From Trochalopteron elliotii (lineage: Eukaryota; Chordata; Aves; Passeriformes; Leiothrichidae), in NCBI GenBank assembly GCA_024734555.1, contig JANPWX010000152.1, positions 20,910 to 84,909 on the forward strand: DNA of 64,000 nt, in the 5' to 3' direction. Numbering within the stretch: position 1 is the first letter of the stretch; every line of letters starts with the position of its first letter. The notes beneath the pieces are model-generated. The model was not told where the DNA came from. It was given only the letters and a program-made list of their open reading frames with translations, and did no database searches. Both the position numbers and the translations under genes were made by a program. Below are positions 11,219-20,460 of the stretch, piece after piece.

Positions 11219-12010
11219 AATCATGGAATGATAGCAGAGACTATCATAGAAATCAGAGACTGTCCTGATCTGAACGGGGCCCACAAGGATCACCGAGTCC
11301 AACTCCTGGCCCTGCACAGGAACCCCCTGAAAATCACACCCTGTGCCAAGAGCATTGGCAAGACACTGCTTGAACTCCGCCAAGCTGGTGCTGGGGAAAA
11401 GAACCTTTTTTTCTAATATCCAGCCTAAAGCTTCCCTGACACTTCAGGTCATTCCCTAAGGTCCTGTCACTGTCACCACAGAGAGATCTGTCCCTCCTCC
11501 TTCCCTCATGAGGATGTTGTAATTGCACTGAGTCCTCCTTTTGTCCCTCTGAAGAGACTGACCCCTCCTCATACAGCTTCTTCTCAAGGCCCTTCCCCAT
11601 CTTTGTTGCCCTACCTTGGGCACACTCCAACAGCTTGATAACCTTCTGATAATTTGGTGCCCAAAGGTGCCCCAGGACTGGAGGTGAGGCCGCTGCAGCC
11701 CAGAGCACAGCGGGACAATCCCCTGGCTGCCCATGCTGTCCCTGATGCCCCCAGGACAGGGATGTCACCCCTGGCTGCCCATGCTGTCCCTGATGTCCCC
11801 AGGACAGGGATGTCACCCCTGGCTGCCCATGCTGTCCCTGATGTCCCCAGGACAGGGATGTCACCCCTGGCTGCCCATGCTGTCCCTGATGCCCCCAGGA
11901 CAGGGATGTCACCCCTGGTTCCTGGGCACTGCTGGCTCACATCCACTGGCCATGGACCCACACATCCCCCCTTCCATGGTGCTGCTCTCCAGCATCTCCC
12001 CAGAGCTCAG
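11219..12010 (-). mobile_element. CR1 LINE 3' end, antisense, with internal VNTR
   Basis: The + strand reads as the reverse complement of an avian CR1 retrotransposon 3' region. It begins near AATCATGGAATGATAG and continues through familiar CR1 phrases such as GATCACCGAGTCCAACTCC (11290), TGAACTCCGCCAAGCTGGTG, GTCATTCCCTAAGGTCCTGTC, ACTGGAGGTGAGGCCGC and GGGCACTGCTGGCTCACATC (11925). The last phrase follows the tandem array, so the 48-bp repeats lie inside the element rather than beside it. Like most CR1 copies it is 5'-truncated. Small indels and stops make it non-coding. The family is recognised from memory; boundaries are approximate. Confidence 0.8.
11720..11918. repeat. 48-bp minisatellite (about 4 copies) inside CR1
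   Basis: A unit beginning CCCCTGGCTGCCCATGCTGT recurs exactly every 48 bp. The T of CCCCTGG falls at 11724, 11772, 11820, 11868 and 11916. Copies differ by a C/T change only (GATGCCCCC versus GATGTCCCC). The unit resembles an ordinary single-copy piece of the CR1 3' region, so it probably expanded in place. Because 48 is a multiple of three, several frames stay open through it; those open frames are artefacts. Confidence 0.95.
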
Positions 12011-12013
12011 CAC

Positions 12014-12252
12014 TGCTTCAGGACAGGCTGGCAGGGCAGGACACACTCGGTTATAAACTCAGGATGGGTTGGAAGGGCAGGACATAGTTATAAACTCAGG
12101 ACGGGCTGGCAGGGCAGGACACACTCATTTATAAACTCAGGACTGGCTGGAATGGCAGGACATAGTTACAAACTCAGGACGGGCTGGCAGGGCAGGACAT
12201 AGTTATGAACTCAGGACGGGCTGGCCGGGCAGGACACACCCAGTTACAAACT
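12014..12252. repeat. Minisatellite of alternating 37- and 41-bp units (about 6 copies)
   Basis: Units contain GGCTGGCAGGGCAGGACA followed by TAGTTATAAACTCAGGAC or CACTCATTTATAAACTCAG. The GGCAGGACA core falls at intervals of about 41, 37, 41, 37 and 37 bp, so short and long variants mostly alternate, giving a 78-bp dimer. The array ends about 150 bp upstream of the C3orf38 start codon, at the edge of its CpG island. Confidence 0.9.
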
Positions 12253-12397
12253 CTCCCTGTGTATAATACACAATCTATAAATTTCACCCCGTCTCGGCGC
12301 GGCCCCGCTCCCCCGCGGCCGTTTCCCCGTGCGGAACCTCTCGCTGCCGGCCGCTCTTTCCAGCCGGCGCCCGGCGTTGCACCGGGCGGGGCCGGCC

Positions 12398-12425
12398 ATG
12401 GCGGCCTCGGGGCTGAGCGAACGGG
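12398..12425 (+). CDS. C3orf38: C3orf38 first coding exon, truncated by assembly gap
   Basis: ATG at 12398 lies in a good context (GGCCATGG) and starts MAASGLSER before the sequence runs into Ns. The Ser-Gly-Leu start resembles the N-terminus I recall for C3orf38, and the CpG island and the downstream exons agree with it. The rest of exon 1 and its donor must lie in the gap. Exon 2 requires a preceding exon ending with one extra base. No donor or matching coding sequence is evident after the gap. Confidence 0.7.
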
Positions 12426-12525
12426 NNNNNNNNNNNNNNNNNNNNNNNNNNNNNNNNNNNNNNNNNNNNNNNNNNNNNNNNNNNNNNNNNNNNNNNNNNN
12501 NNNNNNNNNNNNNNNNNNNNNNNNN
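12426..12525. other. Assembly gap (100 N)
   Basis: Exactly 100 Ns fall in the most GC-rich part of the C3orf38 CpG island. A round 100 usually denotes a gap of unknown size. It hides most of coding exon 1 and its splice donor. Confidence 0.98.
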
Positions 12526-13775
12526 CGGGCAGCCGCTCCGGGGCCTGCCCCGAGCCCCGCGTTCCCTTCCCCGGGCCCGGCGGCTGCGGCGGGCGGGGCC
12601 GCGCGGAGACGCGATTAAATTTATAGATGATACAACTCGGGGCTCGCAGGGCTCAGCCGGTGTGGGGATCGCTGCCGGGAGCCTTGTCCTGCACGGCCCG
12701 GCAGCTCCGGGGCTCGGCTGCTCGGAGCTTGGGGCTGTTCAGGCCGAGGAGGTTGCGGTGCTGACGGGCTCGTAGTGGATCTTTACGCGCATCTTCTTTC
12801 CTCTCAGAGCTCTGCACTGAGCTGCGAGCACGGCCGAGCACTTAGTGGTTAAAAGTATTGAAAGGTCAAGGGTGTCTCGCTGTTGGCGTCAGGCACATTT
12901 GCTTTCAGGTTTTGAACGGGGAAAATGCGAATCTACGTTGAACTTCCTTTTTTTCCCCAGGACACTTCCAGTTGTGACCGTCCCCCATCACTTTGCTGAC
13001 ATTTGTTTCATAAGATTTCATTTTTTATGTGAGTTTCCTGAGGCTGCTGGGTTTGTTGCCGTGATATATACTCACCCTGAAGCCTTGAGTATGTTTCATG
13101 TGGTGTAACTAAAGCCTGTAAGACTTGGCCAACACATTTCTTTAAAAGGTCTTTTCCCTGTAGTTTTTTTTTTTTTCCTTACCTTTTTTTCCCTGCTTTT
13201 TGTGGTGGTTGTAGGTTACATTAAAAAAATTTTTGTGTTTTACTTGAGCTGTTTTTTTCTGGTTAGATTTAGGGGTTTTATAGGTCCGTGTCAAGTACTA
13301 GGCTCAGTTCAGGTGGAAACTGTCTGCTGTGACTGCATTAAAAGTGAATTTAATTTTGTAATGTTCCCTCATTTTGTCACAGAGCCTCGGAGCTGAATTT
13401 TGTTTCTTGTTGCCATTCAGTGCCCTGCTGTTGTGCTAGGATGCATTTCCTTATGAACATGGGAGTTGTAATCACATTAGTGTAGAAATTAAACAGATTT
13501 AATTCCATTTCCAGCAGGCTTCAGGAAGGAGGTGGAACCTCACTTTCACAAACTACTGTTCACTAGAATGCTTGTCCAAGAAGCATATTTGCAAGCCTTT
13601 GGGTGTATTCTGTGCCTGATACGATGATTTCAGTTCACAGACCAACTTTCAGTCTCTTCCTGCTCTGTCACCTTGTCTTGTTCTGTGTTTGGAGGTCGGC
13701 AGTTTAAGAAATGGGTTAGGTTTGAGGGTTTGGTGTGAAAGAAGACGAGTTTAACTTCAATTCCTTCCTTTGCAG
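12526..13775 (+). other. C3orf38: C3orf38 intron 1
   Basis: The donor lies in or near the gap. The acceptor is TTCCTTCCTTTGCAG ending at 13775. The first 250 bp are the tail of the CpG island; the rest is ordinary AT-rich sequence. No other exon was recognised. Confidence 0.7.
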
Positions 13776-13984
13776 AGGCCATTCAGGCCATCCTGGTGTA
13801 CAGCCAGAGCGTGGAGGAGCTCCTGAGGCGCAGGAAAGTCTACAGAGAAATCATCTTCAAGTATTTGGCAGCCCAGGGGGTTGCAGTGCCTCCTTCCTCG
13901 GAGAAACACCTCCTGATCGAGCGTGTGAGGCAGCTCTGGAGCGGGCAATTCCCGCCTCCCGCCTCCAGGAAACCTCCTGCTCAG
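13776..13984 (+). CDS. C3orf38: C3orf38 coding exon 2
   Basis: This 209-nt exon has an acceptor TTTGCAG ending at 13775 and a donor GTCAGT at 13985. It opens with two bases completing a Glu codon, then reads [39 protein letters not shown] and finally ASRKPPAQ, ending in phase 0. The segment is predicted to be helical and basic, and matches the N-terminal half of C3orf38 from memory. C3orf38 is a conserved metazoan protein of about 330 residues in human with no firmly established role; a link to apoptosis has been suggested. No signal peptide or membrane segment is visible. Confidence 0.92.
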
Positions 13985-15347
13985 GTCAGTGCTGCTGCTG
14001 GAAATCCTCTGGCAGCTCAGCGCTGCTTCCACCGGTGCAAATGTGCCTCTGCACCGCTAGGAGAGGTCCCGAGTCTTTTTAACTCTTGCTTGGTTTGGGC
14101 TTGTTTGGTTGGGTTTTAAATTCCAGCATCTGGAGATGTCTGCTCTGTTTTTTGCAGTATTTAAACCTCTTCTCCAGGCTTTGAATTCTTAAATTGTCCT
14201 ATGAGCTAAAATAGAAGACACTCACAGATAGTTTTGTGGGTTCAGGGACAACTGAAAACAGTAGGAATGGCACAGAAATCCTGCAGAGACCCTTGTGATT
14301 TTAGTGAGTTTATATATTGATAAAATGTGCAGGTTCCAGCAGTGACAGGTCGGTGCCATTTGCTTTCCCTTGGTATTTGTAACATTTAATACAGCATAAG
14401 GAAATGTGTTTTGGCAATAATAAGTTATTTTGAAGTCAAAATCTTTGCCATTTAGCAAAATCCTCGTGGTGTAATGAACTTTAAGGGGTTTATTTGTGGT
14501 TCTAATTGCTGTAGTAGCTCCACCTCCTGGGCTGTGACAGCTCTGTCCCTATTGAGAACCTGTTGCACTGAGCTTTCACTCAGGCATTAACTGATGACAG
14601 TTGGGATTTAGCTGAGAATCGTTTTCAAACCAATTTTCCATGTGCATAATTCGAGGAAAGAAGAAAGGTTTCTCTTAGCAAAGTTCTGTGGTTGATGGTA
14701 CATAAATGAAGTGCTTAAAACACATGAATTTAAAAGAAAGTTGATTTATTTGTCACATACATCTTTCTTGGCATTTGTTTTCTCTGAATTCTCATTGAAG
14801 AAATGGGAAACCTGAACCTGTGTAGCAGAATTGGAAATTAATTTCGACATGTGGTGGAACAAATGCAGCATTTCTATACAGAATTCTCCAAACTTTTCAT
14901 GCTTAATTACTTAATGCTTATAACACAATTTAATACTCACTAGACTTTGGTGTTAGCAAACTTAACTGTTTGATTTACTTGTAAAAAAAGTCTTGCTGTC
15001 AAGTCATAAATTCTGAGGAGTCCTAATAAGTAACTGTATGTTTACTTCTAAAAAAGGTGATTTTACATACTTCCCCTGCCCTTTTTCAGTAGAACTAGGA
15101 TTTTCCTCTTTCTTTGTAAAGAGAAGCAAAACTGAAGCAGCTTCTAGGTACAATTCAAGGATGCTGTCCTGATTCTCTGCATTAGATAATCGTGTTTGTA
15201 AAAATAAACAAGATTTTACTTTGGTGTTTGTCTTCAGCCCCTCTGGCTCAGAGCATTTAAAAGGTTTATAGAAGTATAATTTGATGGTTTTTTAAGTGAT
15301 AATCTTGCTAAACAGTTCTAAGAAAAAAAAAATGTGCTTGACTGCAG
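13985..15347 (+). other. C3orf38: C3orf38 intron 2
   Basis: The intron runs from GTCAGT to GTGCTTGACTGCAG. The polypyrimidine tract is weak because an A-rich run (15322-15332) precedes the AG. No exon or repeat was recognised inside. Confidence 0.85.
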
Positions 15348-15923
15348 AGTCGTGGAAATGGACAGAGGCCACCACAGGCTGACGTTGGTGGTCTGGGAGG
15401 AGAATTCTGCCAGTGGTACTTTGAGCTCCTGAACTCTCAGCACCCTTTGGGAGCAAAATCTGAAGAGACATGGGGGCCACAGCATTTTTGGGAGGACGCC
15501 AAGCTGAAGTTCTGTTACAACACTTTGGAAAGAAACGTGGAGCAGTACGTGGGCGCAGACATGGTGAGCCTGCGCCTGCTGTCCTTGGTCAAAGAGGAAT
15601 GTCTCCTCTTCAACCCAAACCTGCATTCCAGTGGCCTGAAATGTGCCATGTCCCCTCATGGATTGGTGCTGGTGGCAGTGGCTGGCACGGTGCACAGGGA
15701 CAACTCTTGTTTGGGTGTTTTTGAGCAGATCTTTGGGCTCATCAGCTGCCCCCTGAGGAACAACACCTGGAAAATAAAAGTGGTGAACCTTAAAATAGTG
15801 GGGCAGAACGCCCTGGAGCCTGGGATGCAAATGGAAGAACCTTCCATAAAATATGAGTCAAACCAGCTGAGGGAGTTCTACGATGGGAATGAGCTGACTG
15901 TGTTTGAACCTCAGAAATTCTGA
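15348..15923 (+). CDS. C3orf38: C3orf38 terminal coding exon
   Basis: This exon carries 191 codons plus a TGA stop at 15921-15923, entered in phase 0. It encodes the conserved C-terminal globular domain: [15 protein letters not shown], then [18 protein letters not shown], then [20 protein letters not shown], then [20 protein letters not shown], then [15 protein letters not shown]. The alternation of beta-strands with the WGPQHFW and FEQIFG motifs is characteristic of the C3orf38 family (which I believe is Pfam DUF4518). An NTF2-like fold is possible but is only inference. The protein ends [10 protein letters not shown] and appears to lack the longer tail I recall in the human protein. Confidence 0.93.
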   Translation, partial: SRGNGQRPPQADVGGLGGEFCQWYFELLNSQHPLGAKSEETWGPQHFWEDAKLKFCYNTLERNVEQYVGADMVSLRLLSLVKEECLLFNPNLHSSGLKCAMSPHGLVLVAVAGTVHRDNSCLGVFEQIFGLISCPLRNNTWKIKVVNLKIVGQNALEPGMQMEEPSIKYESNQLREFYDGNELTVFEPQKF

Positions 15924-16302
15924 GCATTTTGTCACAGCTGGCTGAGGGGCTGGCTTGTGGCTGCCATGCAGTTTCTCCTCTCTGAGTAAGATTTGCTGAG
16001 TTACAGGGTGTTAACACAGGTGATGCTTGTGGGCACTTTCCAAGAGCTAACAAATTTCATGGGTGTTCCTTCAGGTTTTGCACTGTCATTAGAGTGGAGT
16101 TGGGTTACTCATGGTTACATTTAAATATGGATTGAAAGCAGTGTGGAATGAGGGGTCACAAACTCCAAATTCTCTTCAGGACACCAGAGGAGGGTCTTAC
16201 CTGAGCTGTAGCAGGAAGTCATTGCATCTGGCTTCTGAAATTTGGGAGGGCTGAGTGTCTAAATGGCCATCTGAGTCCCAAGAAAACCAATAGAAAACCC
16301 AA

Positions 16303-16308
16303 AATAAA
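16303..16308 (+). terminator. C3orf38: Candidate proximal poly(A) signal AATAAA
   Basis: AAAATAAAACACTGTG is followed by GTGGGTGTTGT 25-30 bases on, giving a plausible short 3' UTR of about 400 nt. Confidence 0.5.
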
Positions 16309-17113
16309 ACACTGTGAATGGAGGCAGCTGCTGTGGGTGTTGTAAACGTGGTTTAATGGGACAGTGCAGGGAGCTTGGCATGGCTGAAGTAATTTTTTTT
16401 TTTTTGCTTCCTGTCCTTTTACCTTATGGTTCCAGCTTTGTCATGAATGCACACAAATTGTTCTGTCTGTGTCCCCAAGAAACAAGCTTCAGGTGGTTCC
16501 CCATTTCCAGCACTGTCTTGGATCAAGAATGTGATTTCAAAAACTTGCAGCAACACTGTGTGAACCAAATTCTCTGATAGTTACTTTGTATATAATTACA
16601 ACAGAGTTCTTAATATAATAGTTATGATTTTTGTACATTTTTCTCAAAATAAGTATTTTGTTTACTCTGAGCTGCTTTGTTACAGATACTGAAAGTCCAT
16701 TTGTTACCACTGGGTGGTGCAATGATAGGTCATGCTATGAAAATTACTACTTAAAAACTGAAATTATTGCCAGTGTAAAACTTGATTTTTTGTTTTTTAC
16801 TCTATTTATTTATAGGGGATTAAAGGTGAAATCTTCTTTTTCTGCATCCTGTTTAGATTGTTTGGGAGTTTTGTTTTAATTTTCTGGCTTCACTATTTAA
16901 AGTTCTGAAAACATAAACATTCCCCATAACTTAGCAGAACCCAAAGAACTGTTCCCAGGTTTGTCATGGTAAAGTGTGGCTGGGTGAGGGGAAACAAGAA
17001 GGTTCAGGTATGCACAGAACTGATTTTTAGGAACAATCTGAATCTTGCTTTCTCCTTAAAGTAATTTGTTTTCTAAGCAAAAGTTCAGATATTGTATTGG
17101 GATGTTCTTTCTC

Positions 17114-17119
17114 AATAAA
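17114..17119 (+). terminator. C3orf38: Candidate distal poly(A) signal AATAAA
   Basis: CTCAATAAACAGC is followed by a T/GT-rich stretch (TTTTTCTGTTGTTT). A second AATAAA at 17157 may be redundant. Confidence 0.5.
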
Positions 17120-17162
17120 CAGCTGAGTTGTGGCTTCTCATTTTTCTGTTGTTTAGAATAAA

Positions 17163-19029
17163 TATCCTTACTGAGAGTTCCAAATTCTATTTTCAGTTCA
17201 TTGTCACAGGCAGAGTTTTTTAAGAATAAAAAAACATCTATGGGGCAATTTTGAGAAGGTACTTTTAGCTTAACATTGACTTTAGGGGAAAAGTTAAAAC
17301 TTGTTTAAATGGAACTGAAAATGTTTCTGGAGCTGGACAAGTTTCAAAAAGCTGAAATATTTACAGGAGTGATTTCATTGCTCTTTTTAGATGCTGCTGT
17401 TCAAAGCTGAAATAATTAATTGTTGATTTACCCTTGGAAGCACTGGACATTTTAGTGGTATTTAGGAGACTGAAAAAATTAGAAGTAAAATTAAAATTAA
17501 AAATCAATTAAACTTTCTTCAAAACTTATCATCCAATCTCCCCCTCTTTCCTATCACAACAAATATTTTCAATAGCAGTTTTTTATATCTGTCACTACCA
17601 CTGAAGCTGCAATGCTAAATTTGTGCTTTCTAGATCTCTCTCTGGTAAATAATTTGATAAAAAGCAAAATTCTGATTTGTAGCAAAGCACGTGGAAGTTT
17701 CTGGATGTTAAACAGTGGAAATTATGTCCCTCTGTGCTTTCTTTGGATGCTCCCCATGAAATGAAGGTTTTAATTGTATTCAGGAATTTGTAAAAGCTGT
17801 CTAACAGTCTTCATCTGCTTAGACTTTATCATTTTTTATTCTGCTGCTTTTTTTCCTGTTATAATTGCCTTTATTATGACAGGAAATCTTTTATGTTCCC
17901 TTATCACAAGGTGCTTCTGCTTCTTTCTGCATTGCTTGCTGTTTTCTTCCATTCCATTACCTGTCTCAGTAATTTGTTCTTCTCCCCCTAAGAGTTAGAT
18001 AAAAATAAACTCTGCAAGGTGATAAAATTCTGTAAAAGGAGAAACACAGGCCTCCAGTAAAGACATCAACAACCACAGCATTTTGCTTTTAGCTCATGAA
18101 AAACACTTCAGTTTTCAAAGCATTCTGAAAACTTTCTGCGGCTTTGACAGTTTCTGTTTTCAGGAGGAATGTGAAGTTAAATGTGGGTGTGGCTGCAGGA
18201 GGTGGTGACGGTGCTGTGAATTCCAGGGGCTCGCTGGAGTCTCTGCAGGTGACAGGAGTGGCCTCTGGGTGACATCTGGTGGCAGATTCATCCCTCACCC
18301 GGAGCTGCAGTCCCGAGGAGACAGAACAGGCTGCTTTATCCCACTCCTTGCTGCCAGCAAAGCCCTGGAACTGCCAGCTTCCCCCTTGCCTTGATCTAAA
18401 GAAAAGCTTGATCCCTCAGCAGAATGAAAATGAAGAAACCTCCTCTCTTTCCAAGATAAACTTAAAAGAAGTGGCAAAAATACAACATTTATTTGCCTTG
18501 TTGCCAGTAGTAATTGCCCTCACAGAAACTCTGTAGAGATGTGGGTTAGAACAACACAGAGATTTTTGTGGAAGTGGTGTTTGTGCAGGGAGGCGTCTGC
18601 AGGAAGGAGCAAGGGATGTGTAATTCCTCTTCTCTGCCCTCTGAGAGCATAAATTGTGAGATAAATAGCATCATGTTGTACATGCTGCCATAAATCACTT
18701 ATTTTATAACCAGTAAAAGCCTGAGTTGCTCATCTAGATGAGGTTTGGGTGCCTTGCCAGCATTTTCCCACAGAAGACTACTGAAAGGAAATGGTGATTT
18801 TTAATAACTTGACTGTGATTTAACAAAACAGGCTCATCTTTGATATCTGAGCTTTCTTCCTCCTCAGCTGCTGAAGTCTGTTGCCCCAAATAATGGACAG
18901 GAGCAGCTTTGAGGTCAGGAATGAGTGAATAAACTGGGGATCTTCCACCAGGAGAGGTGGCAGCACCTCCATTGTTGTAAGAACTGTGGGACTGAGTAAA
19001 ACTTGCAGGTGCCACACCCACACCTTGCT
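17163..19029. other. Intergenic sequence, no gene seen
   Basis: AT-rich sequence after C3orf38. No splice-flanked coding segment, RNA gene or repeat array was recognised. Short open frames around 18280-18536 show no motif. Confidence 0.55.
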
Positions 19030-19376
19030 GGCCACTTGCAGGGCTGGCAATTCCATCAGTTCCAATGCCTGACCAGCCTTGCAGTGAGGAAATTCTTCAT
19101 AATATCTAATCTAAGCCTCTCCTGGCACAACTGGAGACCATTTCCTCTCTTCCTGTCTTTTTTCCCTTGGAAAAGAGAATCATCCCTGACCTCACTACAC
19201 CCTCCTTTAAGACAGTGATGCTGTAGAGAGGGATGATGTCCCCCTGAGCCTTCTTCAGACTAAATAACCCCAGATCTCTCAGCTGGTCCACATCAGACCT
19301 GTGCCCCAGACCCTTTCCCAGCTCTGTCCCCTTCTCTGGACACACCTCAGCCCCTCCATGCCTGTAGAAAGCCTGT
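19030..19376 (-). mobile_element. CR1 LINE fragment, antisense
   Basis: The + strand shows CR1 3'-region phrases in reverse-complement orientation: CAGTGAGGAAATTCTTCATA, ATCTAATCTAAGCCTCTCCT, AGACTAAATAACCCCAGATC, TCTCAGCTGGTCCACATCAG and CACACCTCAGCCCCTCCATG. It is diverged and 5'-truncated, with no coding capacity. Confidence 0.75.
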
Positions 19377-20030
19377 AGAAAATCACTGCAAGTGTCCTCT
19401 GAAGCAGCCTGGATAACTCCAAGTGTGCTGTTTGAGTAACACGCTAGAATTCCAAAATGCCAAACCAAATGTTTTGATTTTGCCTCTTGGCAAATTGCAG
19501 AACCTCCCAAGCACAAGGAAAAACGTGCTCTTGGGTTCTGTCTGAGCAAGCTCTCCCAGCCCTTACTGAAAAGGCTGTTTTAGATACCCCTGGCTGTCAC
19601 TGGGTCATTTGGGTCGTGTGGGTGAGTGATGCCCTGAGGTGTCTGGCTCTTTTGTCCCAGGGTGAGCCCTTTAGAGTGCCCTGAGTGCTTCTGCTGCAGG
19701 AAACATTTTAGTGCCAGCCAGGAAGCTGCTCTGGAGGAAAATGCTGTGTTTGCTGCCACACCCACACTCCCTGTGATCTGATTCCCATTGCAGAGTGTTC
19801 ACCTTGGGGCAAAATGGACCAGGGAGGTCCTGCAGCCCTGTGGGCAGGGTACCCTGCTCTCTGTGAGGCTGCAGGACCACCCTGGAGCTGGCTGGCAGCA
19901 AACCCCCAACACATTTAGAGATGCTGTGCTGGCAGCATCTCTGCAACAGCTGTTTCATGCTCCTGTTGCACAGCACTGTTTGCTAATGTAAACACAGCTT
20001 AAGGGTGATGAAAATGGTAATACGGCCTCC

Positions 20031-20062
20031 TTAGGATGAAATTAAATTAGTTTTCATCCTAA
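20031..20062. repeat. Perfect 11-bp inverted repeat with 10-nt loop
   Basis: TTAGGATGAAA (20031-20041) is followed after ten bases by its exact reverse complement TTTCATCCTAA (20052-20062). It could form a cruciform or an RNA hairpin, or be a palindromic protein-binding site. Confidence 0.8.
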
Positions 20063-20119
20063 TGCCTTCTTAAAATGTGTGTATATATATGTACATACAT
20101 ATTTTTGACAAGTCTTTCA

Positions 20120-20460
20120 CTCACTTTCTAGCGTTTCCCTTGCAGGATTTATGTTTCAAATGGAGTAATTGTCAGCTCCTCTTTAACAGCAATAAGCATA
20201 AGACATCATGTCAGTGCTTGTTCATCTATTCCTTTTTCTCAGTTCATTAGTGTTATTTATTGCCTGGCTGGATTTTGAGTATTAATGAGTTCTCCTCCAA
20301 GTTTGCATTTTTTTTATTGAAATAAATCGATCCGTTTAATATCTCTTCAGTAATTATGTGTTTAGATATATTTGCACAGTGCCCCAGCTCTAACAAGATT
20401 AGTGGCAGGAAAATCCCATTCTGCAGATTAGCGTGATGTATTGAGTTGAACTTTAGGATT
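20120..20460. promoter_or_regulatory. Candidate conserved non-coding element
   Basis: This AT-rich, repeat-free segment has several homeodomain-like cores (TAAT/ATTA: ATTAGTG, TATTAATGAG, AGTAATTATG, AGATTAG), plus ATCGATC and GATTAGCG. The motif density resembles developmental enhancers but is not proof; conservation was not tested. Confidence 0.25.

Larger units (their letters stand above)
12285..12790 (+). promoter_or_regulatory. C3orf38: CpG-island promoter of C3orf38
   Basis: Base composition changes abruptly to very GC- and CpG-rich sequence around the inferred start codon. GC-box-like elements (GGGCGGGGCC at about 12384 and GGCGGGCGGGGCCGCG at about 12588) flank the ATG, and no TATA box was seen at a convincing distance. 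This is typical of a housekeeping promoter. The centre of the island is replaced by 100 Ns. Confidence 0.75.
15924..17140 (+). other. C3orf38: C3orf38 3' UTR
   Basis: Non-coding sequence after the C3orf38 stop. Poly(A) signals occur at 16303 and 17114, with a third hexamer at 17157. The end is estimated from the signal at 17114, which is followed by TGGCTTCTCATTTTTCTGTTG. No coding motif was seen. Confidence 0.6.

Noticed and set aside
11334..12202. Long open frames (up to about 190 codons) on both strands
   Set aside because: They run through the 48-bp minisatellite, whose length is a multiple of three, and through CR1 sequence. The repeated Gly/His/Pro-type peptides are artefacts.
11720..12252. 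CRISPR-like array
   Set aside because: The repeats are contiguous tandem units without unique spacers, in a vertebrate genome; they are minisatellites.
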